Assembly: GCA_963737835.1 (NCBI GenBank)
Contig: CAVTUH010000001.1
Coordinates: 3,906,001 to 3,970,000, forward strand
Direction: 5' to 3'
Source: Palsa-1248 sp963737835
GTDB lineage: Bacteria; Gemmatimonadota; Gemmatimonadetes; Gemmatimonadales; Gemmatimonadaceae
Length of the DNA: 64,000 nt
Part shown: in pieces, positions 1 through 8,372 of the stretch
Layout: each line of letters starts with the position of its first letter
Position numbering within the stretch: position 1 is the first letter of the stretch
Program-made: the position numbers and the translations under genes
The notes under the pieces: model-generated
Seen by the model: only the letters and a program-made list of their open reading frames with translations
The model's database searches: none
Told to the model about the DNA's origin: nothing

Positions 1-845
1 GGACCCGGAAGGGTGACGGTCCCATTATCCTGGCCGCTATACCGGTCGATCACGCGCAACGCACTCACGGAATCGAGGCTAATGAACAGACGGTCGCCGC
101 TGGGGGTGGGCGCAATGGCCCGCAGGCGCCGATCGAATTGGACTGGCTGTGATGGTTGGAGGTCCCGCGTCCGGACCGCTTGCAGCGCGGAATCGGACGC
201 GAAGTAGGCTCGATCACCAACGACTGTACGCAGCAGGCGTGAGGCATGGGGCAGAGACGCGCTGTCCAGCATCGTGGTTCCAGGTGGCCGGACGAGCCAC
301 AGCTTGACGGGGCCGGTCCCGTCGCCCACGATCAGCACACTGCCATCGGGCTGCGGCGCGACGTCGCGTGCGGCTTCCGGGGGTCGAAGCGTCCACGGGT
401 GCACATCCGTCGGGGTCAAACGCGTGACCACGCCGGTTGGCGACACTCCGTAGACAGATGCACCGTCCACGGAGCGGAGGGCGGTCAACTTGACGTCAGG
501 GGGATCACTGACCGCCCCGGTTCGGAGCGCAATTCGGCGAGGTGCGCCGCGCGTATCGACGACGACGGCTGACCCATCATTGTCGTCGAACGCCAGCGCC
601 CGCGTGATCGCGGGCACCCGGTCTGTCGACGTCCAAATGGCGGAGTCGAGGCGGTCATAGTCATAGGCATGCGCGATGCCTCCCGTGCGCGGGACGCGCA
701 GGACGAGGGCTTCCGGGCCGGTGGCCGGTGGCGCCTGCCCCGCGGTCGTCGTGGCCGGCGGTGGGTTTGGGGCATGCGCCGACGCACGGTCCCTGTTGCA
801 CGCGACAAGCGTGAGCACGGCCAGGGGCCAGACGGATCTCCACAC
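1..845 (-). CDS. Putative lipoprotein, beta-propeller-like (3' end outside window)
   Basis: This frame stays open from a GTG at 845 to the left edge, about 281 codons, so the C-terminus is missing. The N-terminus is a lipoprotein signal: a charged start (MWRS), a short hydrophobic stretch and the lipobox LVAC with Cys at residue 15. A Pro/Thr-rich linker follows. The rest has repeated short strand-like units such as AVVVDTRG, SVYGVSPTGVVTRL and GSVLIVGDGTGPVKLW, which suggests a quinoprotein or NHL-type propeller. It is probably anchored in the envelope. I do not recognise a specific function. It lies downstream of the large TolB-like gene on the same strand, about 120 bp away. The GTG start was chosen because it gives the signal peptide; no strong ribosome binding site is visible. 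Confidence 0.7.
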   Translation of the reverse strand, partial: MWRSVWPLAVLTLVACNRDRASAHAPNPPPATTTAGQAPPATGPEALVLRVPRTGGIAHAYDYDRLDSAIWTSTDRVPAITRALAFDDNDGSAVVVDTRGAPRRIALRTGAVSDPPDVKLTALRSVDGASVYGVSPTGVVTRLTPTDVHPWTLRPPEAARDVAPQPDGSVLIVGDGTGPVKLWLVRPPGTTMLDSASLPHASRLLRTVVGDRAYFASDSALQAVRTRDLQPSQPVQFDRRLRAIAPTPSGDRLFISLDSVSALRVIDRYSGQDNGTVTLPG

Positions 846-964
846 GTGCTCAATCTACCACGCGCGCGGGTTCCCGCGCGAGAAAGGAGCGGAGCAGAAA
901 GGAGTAAGGAGACAACAACGAGCGCTTGCCTGGGACTGGCCGTAGTGACGCAGGGCGCCGCCTG

Positions 965-3900
965 TCAAAAATCCGGACCTAACGACCAGCGCCAATAGCC
1001 TCGCCAGCCGGCGTCAATGGGGATGGCGAAATCCCAACGCATGATGGCGAGGTTGTACAGATTGATGCGGAGGCCGGCCCCGTAGCTCGCCAGCGGGTAG
1101 CGCTGCCGCGACACGTCAAAATTCGCGGGCCGGGTCCAGTACAGCGTCTGATTGCGACTCCAGGCAACACCCATGTCTGCGAAGATCAGGCCATCAATCG
1201 GCGGGAGCGACACCGGAAGCGGGCCCAAGTCGACTCGACGTACCACGGGGAAGCGGAGTTCCACATTGCCGACCAGCAGCCGGCTGCCGAGCGCTTGCAC
1301 GAGACTGCATCCGGGCGAGCCGGGGTTTGTCAGAGTGCATCCCGCATAGTACTGGTCGGTGCGATCGTACCCGCGCAACAGGTACGGCGAGGCGACATCG
1401 CTTGGCACAAACAACTCATCCGGGCCCGTTTTCACGTCGCCCAAGACTCGTGTCGCCAGCGTGAGATAGTCGAACAAAAGGGGGATGTAGCGCCGAATGT
1501 CCGCGGTGTACTCGGTCCAGGATCGGCTGCCGAGTGTGGGTTGGACCTCCAGGCGGAACCGATGACCCGAAATGGGACCAGTCGCCCCGAACAGCGCGTC
1601 GTCACCCACGAGTGCCACGAAGGGCTGGACGAAGTTGTCCGTCGAGATGGTGCGCACGCTGTCCAGTCCGAAGCCGGTGGCGGTGTTGTCGATCACATCG
1701 ACCTGACGGCTCGTGAAGTAGGTCGAGCGACCCAGGTCGGTGTAGTGCGCCCCCACCTCCCACCGCATGAACCGATTGATGGGGTACTGGGCGACGGCGA
1801 ACGCCTGTCGGACTTCATCACGTGTGAGCTGGAGCGATTGCGCGCCGCCGGTCGCACTGGTCGTTTGAAACTGATCGGCGGAGTAGTAGTAGTACGGTAC
1901 CTCATAGATCCCAATGCTGTACTGCACGCGACGCGCGAGATTCGTGTACGCGGCGAGCAGCTGCGCGTCGGCGAGCCGTCCTGTCAGCTGTGCGGCAAGT
2001 GCGACCCGTTGCTCGCCCAGGAGATCGCTCAACAACACAGCGGTCCCGCCGTATACGCCGCTGAAGTAGCTGCTCGACACGTACCCAACGGATGGGTCGG
2101 CGAAATAGTCGGCGCGAAATCCGACCCGGTATGGATGGTCTTTGAGGTGCGCGGAGTCCGGTAACACGAAAGACGCGGTGTCGCCGAAGTCTCGCACCGC
2201 TGATCGGCCGGTCCATCCGCTCGGGCCCCACTCGTTCTCGCCCGGAGACGAGAGCGTGTCGCGTGGTGGTCGCACGTGATCCAGCCGCCAGTCACCTGTG
2301 CGGCGCCCCTCGTGCACGGATGATGTCGTCGGCACTGGCGCGTCGGCGAGCGCGCCAGCGGCGGTATCGACGATCCGTCCGGCCACGGTGCTCGCCGCCG
2401 CGCTGCTGTCAGTGCGACTTCGATCGCGCAAGTGCCGCGGGTCATCGACGGCCCACACGCGATACTGATCATTCTCGTAATACGTGAAGGCGAGACGGTC
2501 GGCCTGTCGGGCCCACGTAATCGCCGGGCTGTACTCTGTGAACGCCGACACGGCACCGATGACGCGTGTCAGCTGATCGTGATGCCCGGTGGCGAGGTCG
2601 TACAAGAAGATGTTCGCCGTACCGGTCCGATCTGAGATGTAGGCGATCGAGCGCCCATCCGGGGACCACATTGGGTTCAAATTGAGGCCCAACTGTCCGG
2701 GCGGGACCGTGATCTCGCCCGAGGCGAGATCGTAGAGGCAGATTCGCCATCGCGGCAGGCGCAACTGCTCCAGGTTGGCATCCGGACCCCGGTCACTTGC
2801 AAAGGCGATGGTGCGGCCGTCAGGGGACCATTGCGGCTGCCGGTCGCCATAGTGGTCGTCCGTCAGCTGGCGGACATGCGTACCAGCGACGTCGATCATG
2901 AACAGATCCGTCACGCCGCCCCGCATACCCGTAAATACGATCCTCGAGCCGTCGGGCGAGAACGCCGGACTCGACACGTCGACCGGCAGGCGATAGCGCT
3001 TCACCACCCGATCGCGGCGCAGGTCCAACAGGTACAGCACGTGTTGGCCATCGGTGAGGGCCGTGAAGGCGAGCAATCGCCCATCGGGTGAGAAGTCGTT
3101 TTGCGAATACAGGAGATTCAATTCGGTGAACTGCGGATTCGTGGTGCTCTCGACGAGTCGCTTGATCCGCTTGCCGCTGTGCGCATCGGCGAGCCAGAGG
3201 TCGGGAAACACCTCACCGCGCAGGAAGCTGCCGGTCGAGATGAACGCAATGTAGCGGCCGTCGTGAGAGAGGGTCGGCGCGACGAAGACGGTCCCGCCGG
3301 TGCGCCGCGGCGTCAGCAACGGCTGCGCGTAGAGCCGGGGTCGCTGCAATCCCGCGACACCGGGGAGGTAGCGCGCTTCCATCGCCGAGCGCCAATCCTC
3401 GCTGAGATCGGCGAGGGAGAGACCGAGGACGAGCTGGAACGCCCGATCGACGCCGGCGAAGGGCACCTCAGCCATGATCTCGCCGATCACCTCGTCTCCC
3501 CAGCGATTCCCGACGTAGGCCCACAGGGCTTCACCGTATCGGTACGGGAAGTAGCGGTCCGGGCTTCGCGTCATCTGGTCGAGGGTGGGCATGTGCCCGT
3601 TGACCACCGCGTCGCGCATCACCGCAGCCGTCAGCGGATGGTCGGGTCCCAACGACAGATACTCTGCCATGCCCTCCATGAACCACAGCGGCGGATCGAC
3701 CGCGGCCAGGCGTCGCAATCCGGCTCCGGCGTGCCCGCGGCCGAAGACGTCGTACTGGAAGGCGTGCGTCATCTCGTGCGCGAGGACGTGCTCGAACGAC
3801 CGCAGATCACCAGTGAAGGGCAGGAGGATCCGGTCGCGTGTCGCTTCCGTCACACCACCCACGCCCTCCCCCAGATCGCCGGTGACGTTGTTCTGGCCAA

Positions 3901-4204
3901 AGTCGGCCCGGGAGGCGAACAGCAGGATCGGTTTCTTCTCGACGAATTCGTGATTGAGCAGCTGCGAGAGCCGAGCGTACTCGCGCTCGGCCATGCGTGC
4001 CGCGTCGTGGGCGGCGACCCGCTCTGACGGGTAGTAGTGGACCGAAAAGTGTGCGGTCTCGATCACGCGCCACTGCAAGTGGCGATACTCGACCTGGTTT
4101 TGGCCGAAGTAGTCCTGCGCTCCGAGGGGGCGGCTCGATGGGGCAGCCAACCCAGCGACGCCGAGGGCAGCGCCCATCGCCGCCCGCACCAGCTCGACCC
4201 GCAT
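965..4204 (-). CDS. Secreted HExxH peptidase-like / TolB propeller / outer-membrane barrel protein
   Basis: This 1079-residue protein has a signal peptide (residues 1-29, cleavage near LGAQ) and three visible parts. Residues about 40-280 resemble the peptidase-MA-like metalloprotease domain, with HEMTH at 143-147 and a downstream GMAEYLSLG segment that could supply a Glu ligand. Residues about 300-600 hold PD40/TolB-type propeller blades (FSPDGRLLAF, WSPDGRTIAFAS, WSPDGRSIAYIS). From about 680 to the end there are alternating strands with aromatic ends and a terminal Phe, as in outer-membrane beta-barrels of the surface-antigen type. I infer an outer-membrane protein with a periplasmic or surface protease-like head. 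The substrate is unknown. It is upstream of, and same-strand as, the partial lipoprotein. Confidence 0.85.
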   Translation of the reverse strand: MRVELVRAAMGAALGVAGLAAPSSRPLGAQDYFGQNQVEYRHLQWRVIETAHFSVHYYPSERVAAHDAARMAEREYARLSQLLNHEFVEKKPILLFASRADFGQNNVTGDLGEGVGGVTEATRDRILLPFTGDLRSFEHVLAHEMTHAFQYDVFGRGHAGAGLRRLAAVDPPLWFMEGMAEYLSLGPDHPLTAAVMRDAVVNGHMPTLDQMTRSPDRYFPYRYGEALWAYVGNRWGDEVIGEIMAEVPFAGVDRAFQLVLGLSLADLSEDWRSAMEARYLPGVAGLQRPRLYAQPLLTPRRTGGTVFVAPTLSHDGRYIAFISTGSFLRGEVFPDLWLADAHSGKRIKRLVESTTNPQFTELNLLYSQNDFSPDGRLLAFTALTDGQHVLYLLDLRRDRVVKRYRLPVDVSSPAFSPDGSRIVFTGMRGGVTDLFMIDVAGTHVRQLTDDHYGDRQPQWSPDGRTIAFASDRGPDANLEQLRLPRWRICLYDLASGEITVPPGQLGLNLNPMWSPDGRSIAYISDRTGTANIFLYDLATGHHDQLTRVIGAVSAFTEYSPAITWARQADRLAFTYYENDQYRVWAVDDPRHLRDRSRTDSSAAASTVAGRIVDTAAGALADAPVPTTSSVHEGRRTGDWRLDHVRPPRDTLSSPGENEWGPSGWTGRSAVRDFGDTASFVLPDSAHLKDHPYRVGFRADYFADPSVGYVSSSYFSGVYGGTAVLLSDLLGEQRVALAAQLTGRLADAQLLAAYTNLARRVQYSIGIYEVPYYYYSADQFQTTSATGGAQSLQLTRDEVRQAFAVAQYPINRFMRWEVGAHYTDLGRSTYFTSRQVDVIDNTATGFGLDSVRTISTDNFVQPFVALVGDDALFGATGPISGHRFRLEVQPTLGSRSWTEYTADIRRYIPLLFDYLTLATRVLGDVKTGPDELFVPSDVASPYLLRGYDRTDQYYAGCTLTNPGSPGCSLVQALGSRLLVGNVELRFPVVRRVDLGPLPVSLPPIDGLIFADMGVAWSRNQTLYWTRPANFDVSRQRYPLASYGAGLRINLYNLAIMRWDFAIPIDAGWRGYWRWSLGPDF

Positions 4205-4252
4205 CCTGCTTCTCCTCCCACATGCGCAGCGCTGGGGAGGCCCCCGTACGGT

Positions 4253-4630
4253 CTAACCGACCGTCGCGGTCCCGACCGGCGTCACGTCTGCATCGCCCCA
4301 CAAGCGCTCGAGCTGGTAGAACGAGCGCAGCGCTGGATGGAAGATATGCACGACGAAGTCCACGTAATCGAGCAGAACCCACCGACCCTGCGCGAGTCCC
4401 TCAATGTGATAGACGGGCGTGCCCTCTTTCTTGAGCTCGGTCACCACGTGCTCGGCCACGCTTCTGACATGCGTATCTGAGGTGCCGCTCGCGATCACAA
4501 AGTAGTCCGTCATGTCGGTCAGCGGCTTCAGATTCAGTATGACGACATCATTGCTCTTACGATCCACACACAACATCGCCGCGCGATGGGCGGCCGCGGC
4601 TACATCGACTGTCGCAACAGGTCGGGGCAT
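4253..4630 (-). CDS. rsfS: Ribosomal silencing factor RsfS (Iojap family)
   Basis: At 125 residues this is normal for RsfS, which binds ribosomal protein uL14 and blocks subunit joining during starvation. The family core is plain: DVVILNLKPLTDMTDYFVIASGTSDTHV is present in its usual order (conserved D, Y, F, G and S positions), followed by WVLLDYVDFVVHIFHP near residue 85-100. It follows rplI on the same strand by about 60 bp, so it may be transcribed with the ribosomal-protein block. The ATG at 4630 gives the expected N-terminal helix. Confidence 0.93.
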   Translation of the reverse strand: MPRPVATVDVAAAAHRAAMLCVDRKSNDVVILNLKPLTDMTDYFVIASGTSDTHVRSVAEHVVTELKKEGTPVYHIEGLAQGRWVLLDYVDFVVHIFHPALRSFYQLERLWGDADVTPVGTATVG

Positions 4631-4691
4631 TCGACTCGGGTGAGAATCCGGCAGGGCGCGGTCTCGCGAACCGCAAGAACGAGTCCTGCTA

Positions 4692-5135
4692 CTAGGCCTT
4701 GATGACCCACACTTTGATCTCGGGTTTCACGTCGGCATGCAGGCGGATCGGAACGCGATACACGCCAAGCGAGCGGATCGGCTCGTGGAGATCGATCTGT
4801 CGCTTTTCGACGTTGAAGCCCTGGCTCTCGAGTTGGTGCACGATGTCCGCGGCTGTCACCGACCCAAAGAGCTTCCCTTCGTCGCCGACGCGCGCCGAGA
4901 AGGTGAGAGAGACCTGTTCCAGGCGCTCGCCAAGCTGGGCGGCGGTCGTCCGCCGCGACGACTCCGCGGCTTCGAGACGCTGACGCTCCTGCTCCATGCG
5001 CTTCTTGTTGCCAGGCGTTGCCGCATACGCGAGGCCGCGCGGGAGCAAGTAATTGCGCCCGTACCCCGCCGCGACGTTCACGATGTCGCCCGGGTGGCCC
5101 AAGTTTTCCACTGCAGCGCGCAAAATGACTTCCAT
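4692..5135 (-). CDS. rplI: 50S ribosomal protein bL9
   Basis: The 147-residue product has the bL9 signature: MEVILRAAVENLGHPGDIVN at the N-terminus, then the conserved VAAGYGRNYLLPRGLA segment, a long connecting helix with charged residues (about 40-75) and the C-terminal domain with GKLFGSVTAADI. bL9 binds 23S rRNA near the L1 stalk. The gene is the downstream member of the rpsF-rpsR-DUF2232-rplI order common to many bacteria. Confidence 0.97.
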   Translation of the reverse strand: MEVILRAAVENLGHPGDIVNVAAGYGRNYLLPRGLAYAATPGNKKRMEQERQRLEAAESSRRTTAAQLGERLEQVSLTFSARVGDEGKLFGSVTAADIVHQLESQGFNVEKRQIDLHEPIRSLGVYRVPIRLHADVKPEIKVWVIKA

Positions 5136-5178
5136 GGCCGTTCACTCCGAAAGCGAAAGAGACAGTTGGTGTCGTTCT

Positions 5179-5206
5179 CTAAACCCTAACCCTTAATACG
5201 TAATCT
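5179..5206. repeat. Short tandem 7-bp repeat, C/T-A rich family
   Basis: The gap between rplI and the DUF2232 gene holds CTAAACC, CTAACCC, TTAATAC and GTAATCT as consecutive 7-base units. The same kind of array (CTAACAC, CTAACCC on the complementary strand) lies just upstream of rplY at about 10806. The role is unknown. Confidence 0.5.
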
Positions 5207-5213
5207 CTGTAGT

Positions 5214-6213
5214 TCACCGCGTCGCGGGCCGCGCGCGGCTGCGCCAATCGACCCACGAGTCGGTCAGTCCGATCAGTGCCAGTGCGAGCGACGCCGGGGC
5301 GGACAGCAGAGCGGCGACGAGCGCCAGCGCGGTGACCGCCGGGGCACTCACGCGCAGGGTCCGCACGAACCAGGCGACAACAGCCAGACCACGGAGGGCA
5401 TACAGCGCCCCGAAGAACAGGAGCAGGTTGAGTCCGAGCGCCGCCCAGTCGCCTGTGGGGCGCAAGAGCACCAGCAGCGCGCCGGCAATCAGCCCCCACG
5501 CGAGCTGGTCACTAAAGCGAAAGTCCGTCAACCGGTTGAGCGGTTCGCCGATCCGTGCTCGACTGATGCGGTGATAGACCGCCCATGCCAGCGCGAGGGC
5601 GGCAAGCGATTCCAGGCCGAGCAGCGCGGGATAAAACGCCACGGCGTCTTCGGGTAGTGAGGAGAGCACCTCATCGAGCGCTTGCTCCGCGGTCGCGAAG
5701 GCGGTGCCCTGGCGTGAGCTCGCGGTCCAGTCCCTCCATTCCTCGGTGCTCGCGGTCTCCTTGACCCAGCTGAGGGCTTTGTTCGGCCGCGAGGTCGCAT
5801 TCAGAATGGATCGATTGGCTCACGGCGCTTGCCGCGTTCCGGCTGCCGAGGGTCAAAAGCCCCACGAGTGCCACGCTGAGGGCGAGCGCTGTCAACGCGC
5901 GCGACAGAAACCGCGTTGCCGGAGGACTGGCGGCGCACACGAGGCCGAAGGACGCGGCCAGCACGAGCGCCCACCCGCACTGCAGCGCGGTGTAGGTGAT
6001 GTGCGAGAGTCCGTGCCACAGCACGAGGACTACAGCAAGGCTCGCCCATAGGGCGGCGAGCCACGCGCGTCCCCCGACCGCCCAGCCCAATGCCGCGCAC
6101 ACCGCGATCGCCGGCACGAGCAAGAGCGCCGTGTCCATCACCGGCGCCACGTTCTGCAGCAGCGGCGTCGATGGCACGAGCAGGAAGGCGGCCACCGCCA
6201 TCAACAGCAGCAT
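5214..6213 (-). pseudogene. DUF2232 (YybS-type) membrane protein, broken by one frameshift
   Basis: Two overlapping frames together encode a polytopic membrane protein of about 333 residues. The first frame starts at 6213 and gives four or five hydrophobic helices up to about residue 130 (ending VGLLTLGSRNAASAV). The second frame is open from about 5819 to 5214 and continues with a soluble loop (KALSWVKETASTEEWRDW) and more membrane helices (LEDAVAFYPALLGLESLAA-like, then LAWGLIAGALLVLLRP). The switch requires a one-base change between about 5822 and 5850. A DUF2232/YybS membrane protein between rpsR and rplI is a known arrangement, which supports the reconstruction. No ATG or GTG lies upstream of 6213 in frame. 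Either the gene is a recent pseudogene or the assembly has an indel here. Confidence 0.75.
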
Positions 6214-6268
6214 GCCATGGCCCCGGCCGGCTGCCTCGGCGGCGCCGGCGGGGACGGGCGTGCGTGCG

Positions 6269-6490
6269 CTAAGCGGTGTGACCTTTGACGTAAGGAATCA
6301 GCGCGAGATACCGCGCGCGCTTGACTGCGGTCGCAAGCTGGCGTTGATGTCGCGCGCAGGTCCCACTCAACCGACTGGGAAGGATCTTGCCGTGATCGGT
6401 GATGAAGCGACCCAGGGTCCGATCATCCTTGTAGTCGATGAACCGCACACGCATCTCGCAAAACGGGCAGGACTTCTGTGGGCGACGCAT
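6269..6490 (-). CDS. rpsR: 30S ribosomal protein bS18
   Basis: This 73-residue protein has the bS18 pattern: a CPFCEMRVRFIDYKD segment with a Cys pair, then LGRFITDHGKILPSRLSGTC and the rRNA-binding RHQRQLATAVKRARYLALIP. bS18 pairs with bS6 on the 30S platform. It begins 4 bp after the rpsF stop (6494), which fits translational coupling. Confidence 0.97.
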   Translation of the reverse strand: MRRPQKSCPFCEMRVRFIDYKDDRTLGRFITDHGKILPSRLSGTCARHQRQLATAVKRARYLALIPYVKGHTA

Positions 6491-6493
6491 CAG

Positions 6494-6868
6494 TTATTCC
6501 TCATCATCGTCGTCATCGTCGCGACGCCGAGCTGCCACGAGGTCTTCCTCGGACATGGGCGGCGCGCCCACCTCGTGGTCATGCAGCGAGATCAGGTAGC
6601 GCACGACTCCATCATCGAGTTTGAGCGCGCGCTCGTACTCGGGCAGCGTGTCGGGCTCGGTGCCAAAGCGTGCGACGGCGTAGTAGCCGGTCTCGCGCGG
6701 ACCGATAGTGTAGGCCAGTTGGCGTCGACCCCACAGGTCGACGTGCAAGTCGGCCGGCGGGGTACCACTCGTCCCCAGCATGCCGTGGAATCGCGTCAGC
6801 TTGTCGGCGATGACGCCGTCTTCGAGCGACGAGTCGAAGATGTACACCACCTCATATGGGCGGGGCAT
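6494..6868 (-). CDS. rpsF: 30S ribosomal protein bS6
   Basis: The 124-residue product begins MPRPYEVVYIFDSSLEDGVI and contains the conserved LWGRRQLAYTIGPRETGYYAV core and an acidic, Asp/Glu-rich tail typical of many bS6 proteins. The open frame extends upstream to 7147, but that extension is translated repeat sequence. The ATG at 6868 is chosen because GGGAGGA lies about 8 bases upstream and the protein then matches the family length. It leads the operon with rpsR, the DUF2232 gene and rplI. Confidence 0.96.
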   Translation of the reverse strand: MPRPYEVVYIFDSSLEDGVIADKLTRFHGMLGTSGTPPADLHVDLWGRRQLAYTIGPRETGYYAVARFGTEPDTLPEYERALKLDDGVVRYLISLHDHEVGAPPMSEEDLVAARRRDDDDDDEE

Positions 6869-7001
6869 TTGGCAATCCTCCCTTTGGTCTCTGAGCCGCC
6901 TCCCGGGGGTTGCCGGCCGCGGGAGGAGGGTAAGTGTCGAACGGCAAAGCCGCGAGCGCAAAGCTAATGCAGGGTCAGGACCGAGGCTAGACGCAAACGT
7001 T

Positions 7002-7100
7002 TTAGACGTTAGACGTTGGACGTTAGACGTTGGAAAACAAACCTCGAGGCTAGCTAGACGTGCCAAGCCTGGCCTCGAGGTTTGTCGCTTCGGTTCAACC
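7002..7100. repeat. Left arm and core hairpin of a 7-bp-repeat inverted element (TTRGACG family)
   Basis: From 7002 to 7034 the units TTAGACG, TTAGACG, TTGGACG and TTAGACG follow one another without gaps. Immediately after them, 7036-7085 forms a hairpin with arms ACAAACCTCGAGGC and GCCTCGAGGTTTGT. The matching inverted arm (CCAACGTCTAACGTCC...) is found only after the insertion sequence, at 8344-8368. The element sits upstream of rpsF. Its plan (repeat arm, hairpin with an AAACC-YCGAGG core, inverted repeat arm) is the same as at 33804-34018. Confidence 0.8.
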
Positions 7101-8340
7101 GGTGAGTGCAACAGTAGTTGATTGGAGTTGATTGACCATGCACTCATCGGAGGTGGAGGAATGGCGCGACATCAGGCCGCACAGGAGTACGGGTGGTCAC
7201 CGGCGCAGAGAGCTGAAGTGTGGGCCCGGTGGAAGGTCGGGGAATCCACGCTCAAGATCGGCCGGGCGGTGGGCAAAGACTCGGGGTCGATCTTTGCGCT
7301 CCTCGCCATCCAGGGTGGCATCCCGCGGCCGCCCCGGCACCGCGCGGCGCGGGCATTGACGACGGCAGAGCGCGAGCAGATCAGTCGTGGCGTGGCCGCG
7401 GAGGAGGCGATCCGGGAGATTGCGCGCGACCTCGGGCGCCCCGCCTCCACGATCAGTCGCGAGGTGGCCCGCAATGGCGGACGGACCCAGTATCGCGCCG
7501 TGCGAGCGGAGGCCCGGATGTGGCGCACGACCGCACGGCCCAAGTGCTGCCGCCTCGCGCGCGAGCCGCGGCTGTGTGCGCTCGTCGCGGCGAAGCTGCA
7601 GCGGGACTGGTCGCCGGCCCAGATTGCAGGGTGGCTCCAGCGCACGTACCCTCGGAACCCGGCCATGCACGTGTCGCACGAAACGATCTATCGCACGCTC
7701 TATGTCCAGGCGCGGGGCGCCCTGAAGAAGGAGCTCCTCGCGCACCTCAGGCGGTCGCACGCAATGCGCCGGAGTCGGCGCTACTCGACCCACCGGCAAT
7801 CGCGGGCCCAGATCCCCGCCGCCGTCCCGATCGCGGCGCGACCGGCGAGCGTGGAGGATCGGGCGGTGCCCGGCCACTGGGAGGGGGACCTCTTGGCCGG
7901 GGCCGGCCGGCGGAGCCACGTGGCGACTTTGGTGGAGCGGAAGTCGCGCTTCGTCCAGCTCGTCAAGATCGCCCAGTGGAATGCGCCGACGGTGAACCGC
8001 GCACTCACGCGGCACGCACGGCGCTTGCCGGCGGGGTTTATGGCGTCGCTGACGTGGGACCGCGGGCTCGAGATGGCCGAGCACCAGCGCTTCACCGTCG
8101 CCACGGACGTCGTGGTGTATTTCTGTGATCCGCACAGTCCGTGGCAACGGGGCACCAACGAGAATACGAACGGGCTCCTGCGGCAATACTTGCCCAAGGG
8201 CACCGATCTCTCGACGTTCACGCAACGGCAGCTCAACGCCATCGCGCTCAAGCTGAATACGCGGCCGCGCAAAACGCTCGGCTTCATGACGCCGGCAGAG
8301 AAGTTGGCCGAAACTGTTGCAACCAGTCGTTGAACTCACC
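7101..8340 (+). mobile_element. IS30-family insertion sequence, about 1240 bp
   Basis: The element contains one transposase gene and imperfect terminal inverted repeats: the left end reads GGTGAGTGCAACAGTAGTTG and the complement of the right end reads GGTGAGTTCAACGACTGGTTG (its first 20 or so bases), sharing GGTGAGT-N-CAAC and a later GTTG. It interrupts a 7-bp-repeat hairpin element: the left repeat arm and hairpin lie before it and the inverted repeat arm directly after it. No clear target-site duplication can be read. The outer boundaries are therefore set by the terminal repeats only. Confidence 0.8.
7161..8333 (+). CDS. IS30-family transposase
   Basis: The 390-residue protein has an N-terminal helix-turn-helix region (EQISRGVAAEEAIREIARDL, then RPASTISREVARNGG) as in IS30 transposases, and a DDE catalytic domain. 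The likely acidic triad is Asp243 in GHWEGDLL, Asp300 in LTWDRGLE and Glu334 in SPWQRGTNENTNGLLRQYLP, all in their usual motifs. The frame opens at a TTG at 7122, but the ATG at 7161 is preceded by GGAGGTGGAGGA and gives the standard length. No frameshift or missing residue is seen, so the transposase looks intact. Confidence 0.93.
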   Translation: MARHQAAQEYGWSPAQRAEVWARWKVGESTLKIGRAVGKDSGSIFALLAIQGGIPRPPRHRAARALTTAEREQISRGVAAEEAIREIARDLGRPASTISREVARNGGRTQYRAVRAEARMWRTTARPKCCRLAREPRLCALVAAKLQRDWSPAQIAGWLQRTYPRNPAMHVSHETIYRTLYVQARGALKKELLAHLRRSHAMRRSRRYSTHRQSRAQIPAAVPIAARPASVEDRAVPGHWEGDLLAGAGRRSHVATLVERKSRFVQLVKIAQWNAPTVNRALTRHARRLPAGFMASLTWDRGLEMAEHQRFTVATDVVVYFCDPHSPWQRGTNENTNGLLRQYLPKGTDLSTFTQRQLNAIALKLNTRPRKTLGFMTPAEKLAETVATSR

Positions 8341-8368
8341 CTTCCAACGTCTAACGTCCAACGTCTAG
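8341..8368. repeat. Right (inverted) arm of the 7-bp-repeat element split by the IS
   Basis: Directly after the IS right end come CCAACGT, CTAACGT, CCAACGT and CTAG, the inverse complement of the left arm at 7002-7034. Joining 7100 to 8341 would restore a complete inverted element like that at 33804-34018. Confidence 0.75.
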
Positions 8369-8372
8369 CAGT

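Noticed and set aside
1295..2164. 289-residue plus-strand open frame
   Set aside because: Antisense to the large TolB/barrel gene; high GC keeps such frames open.
6869..7147. N-terminal extension of rpsF
   Set aside because: The extra residues translate the 7-bp repeats; a strong ribosome binding site supports 6868.
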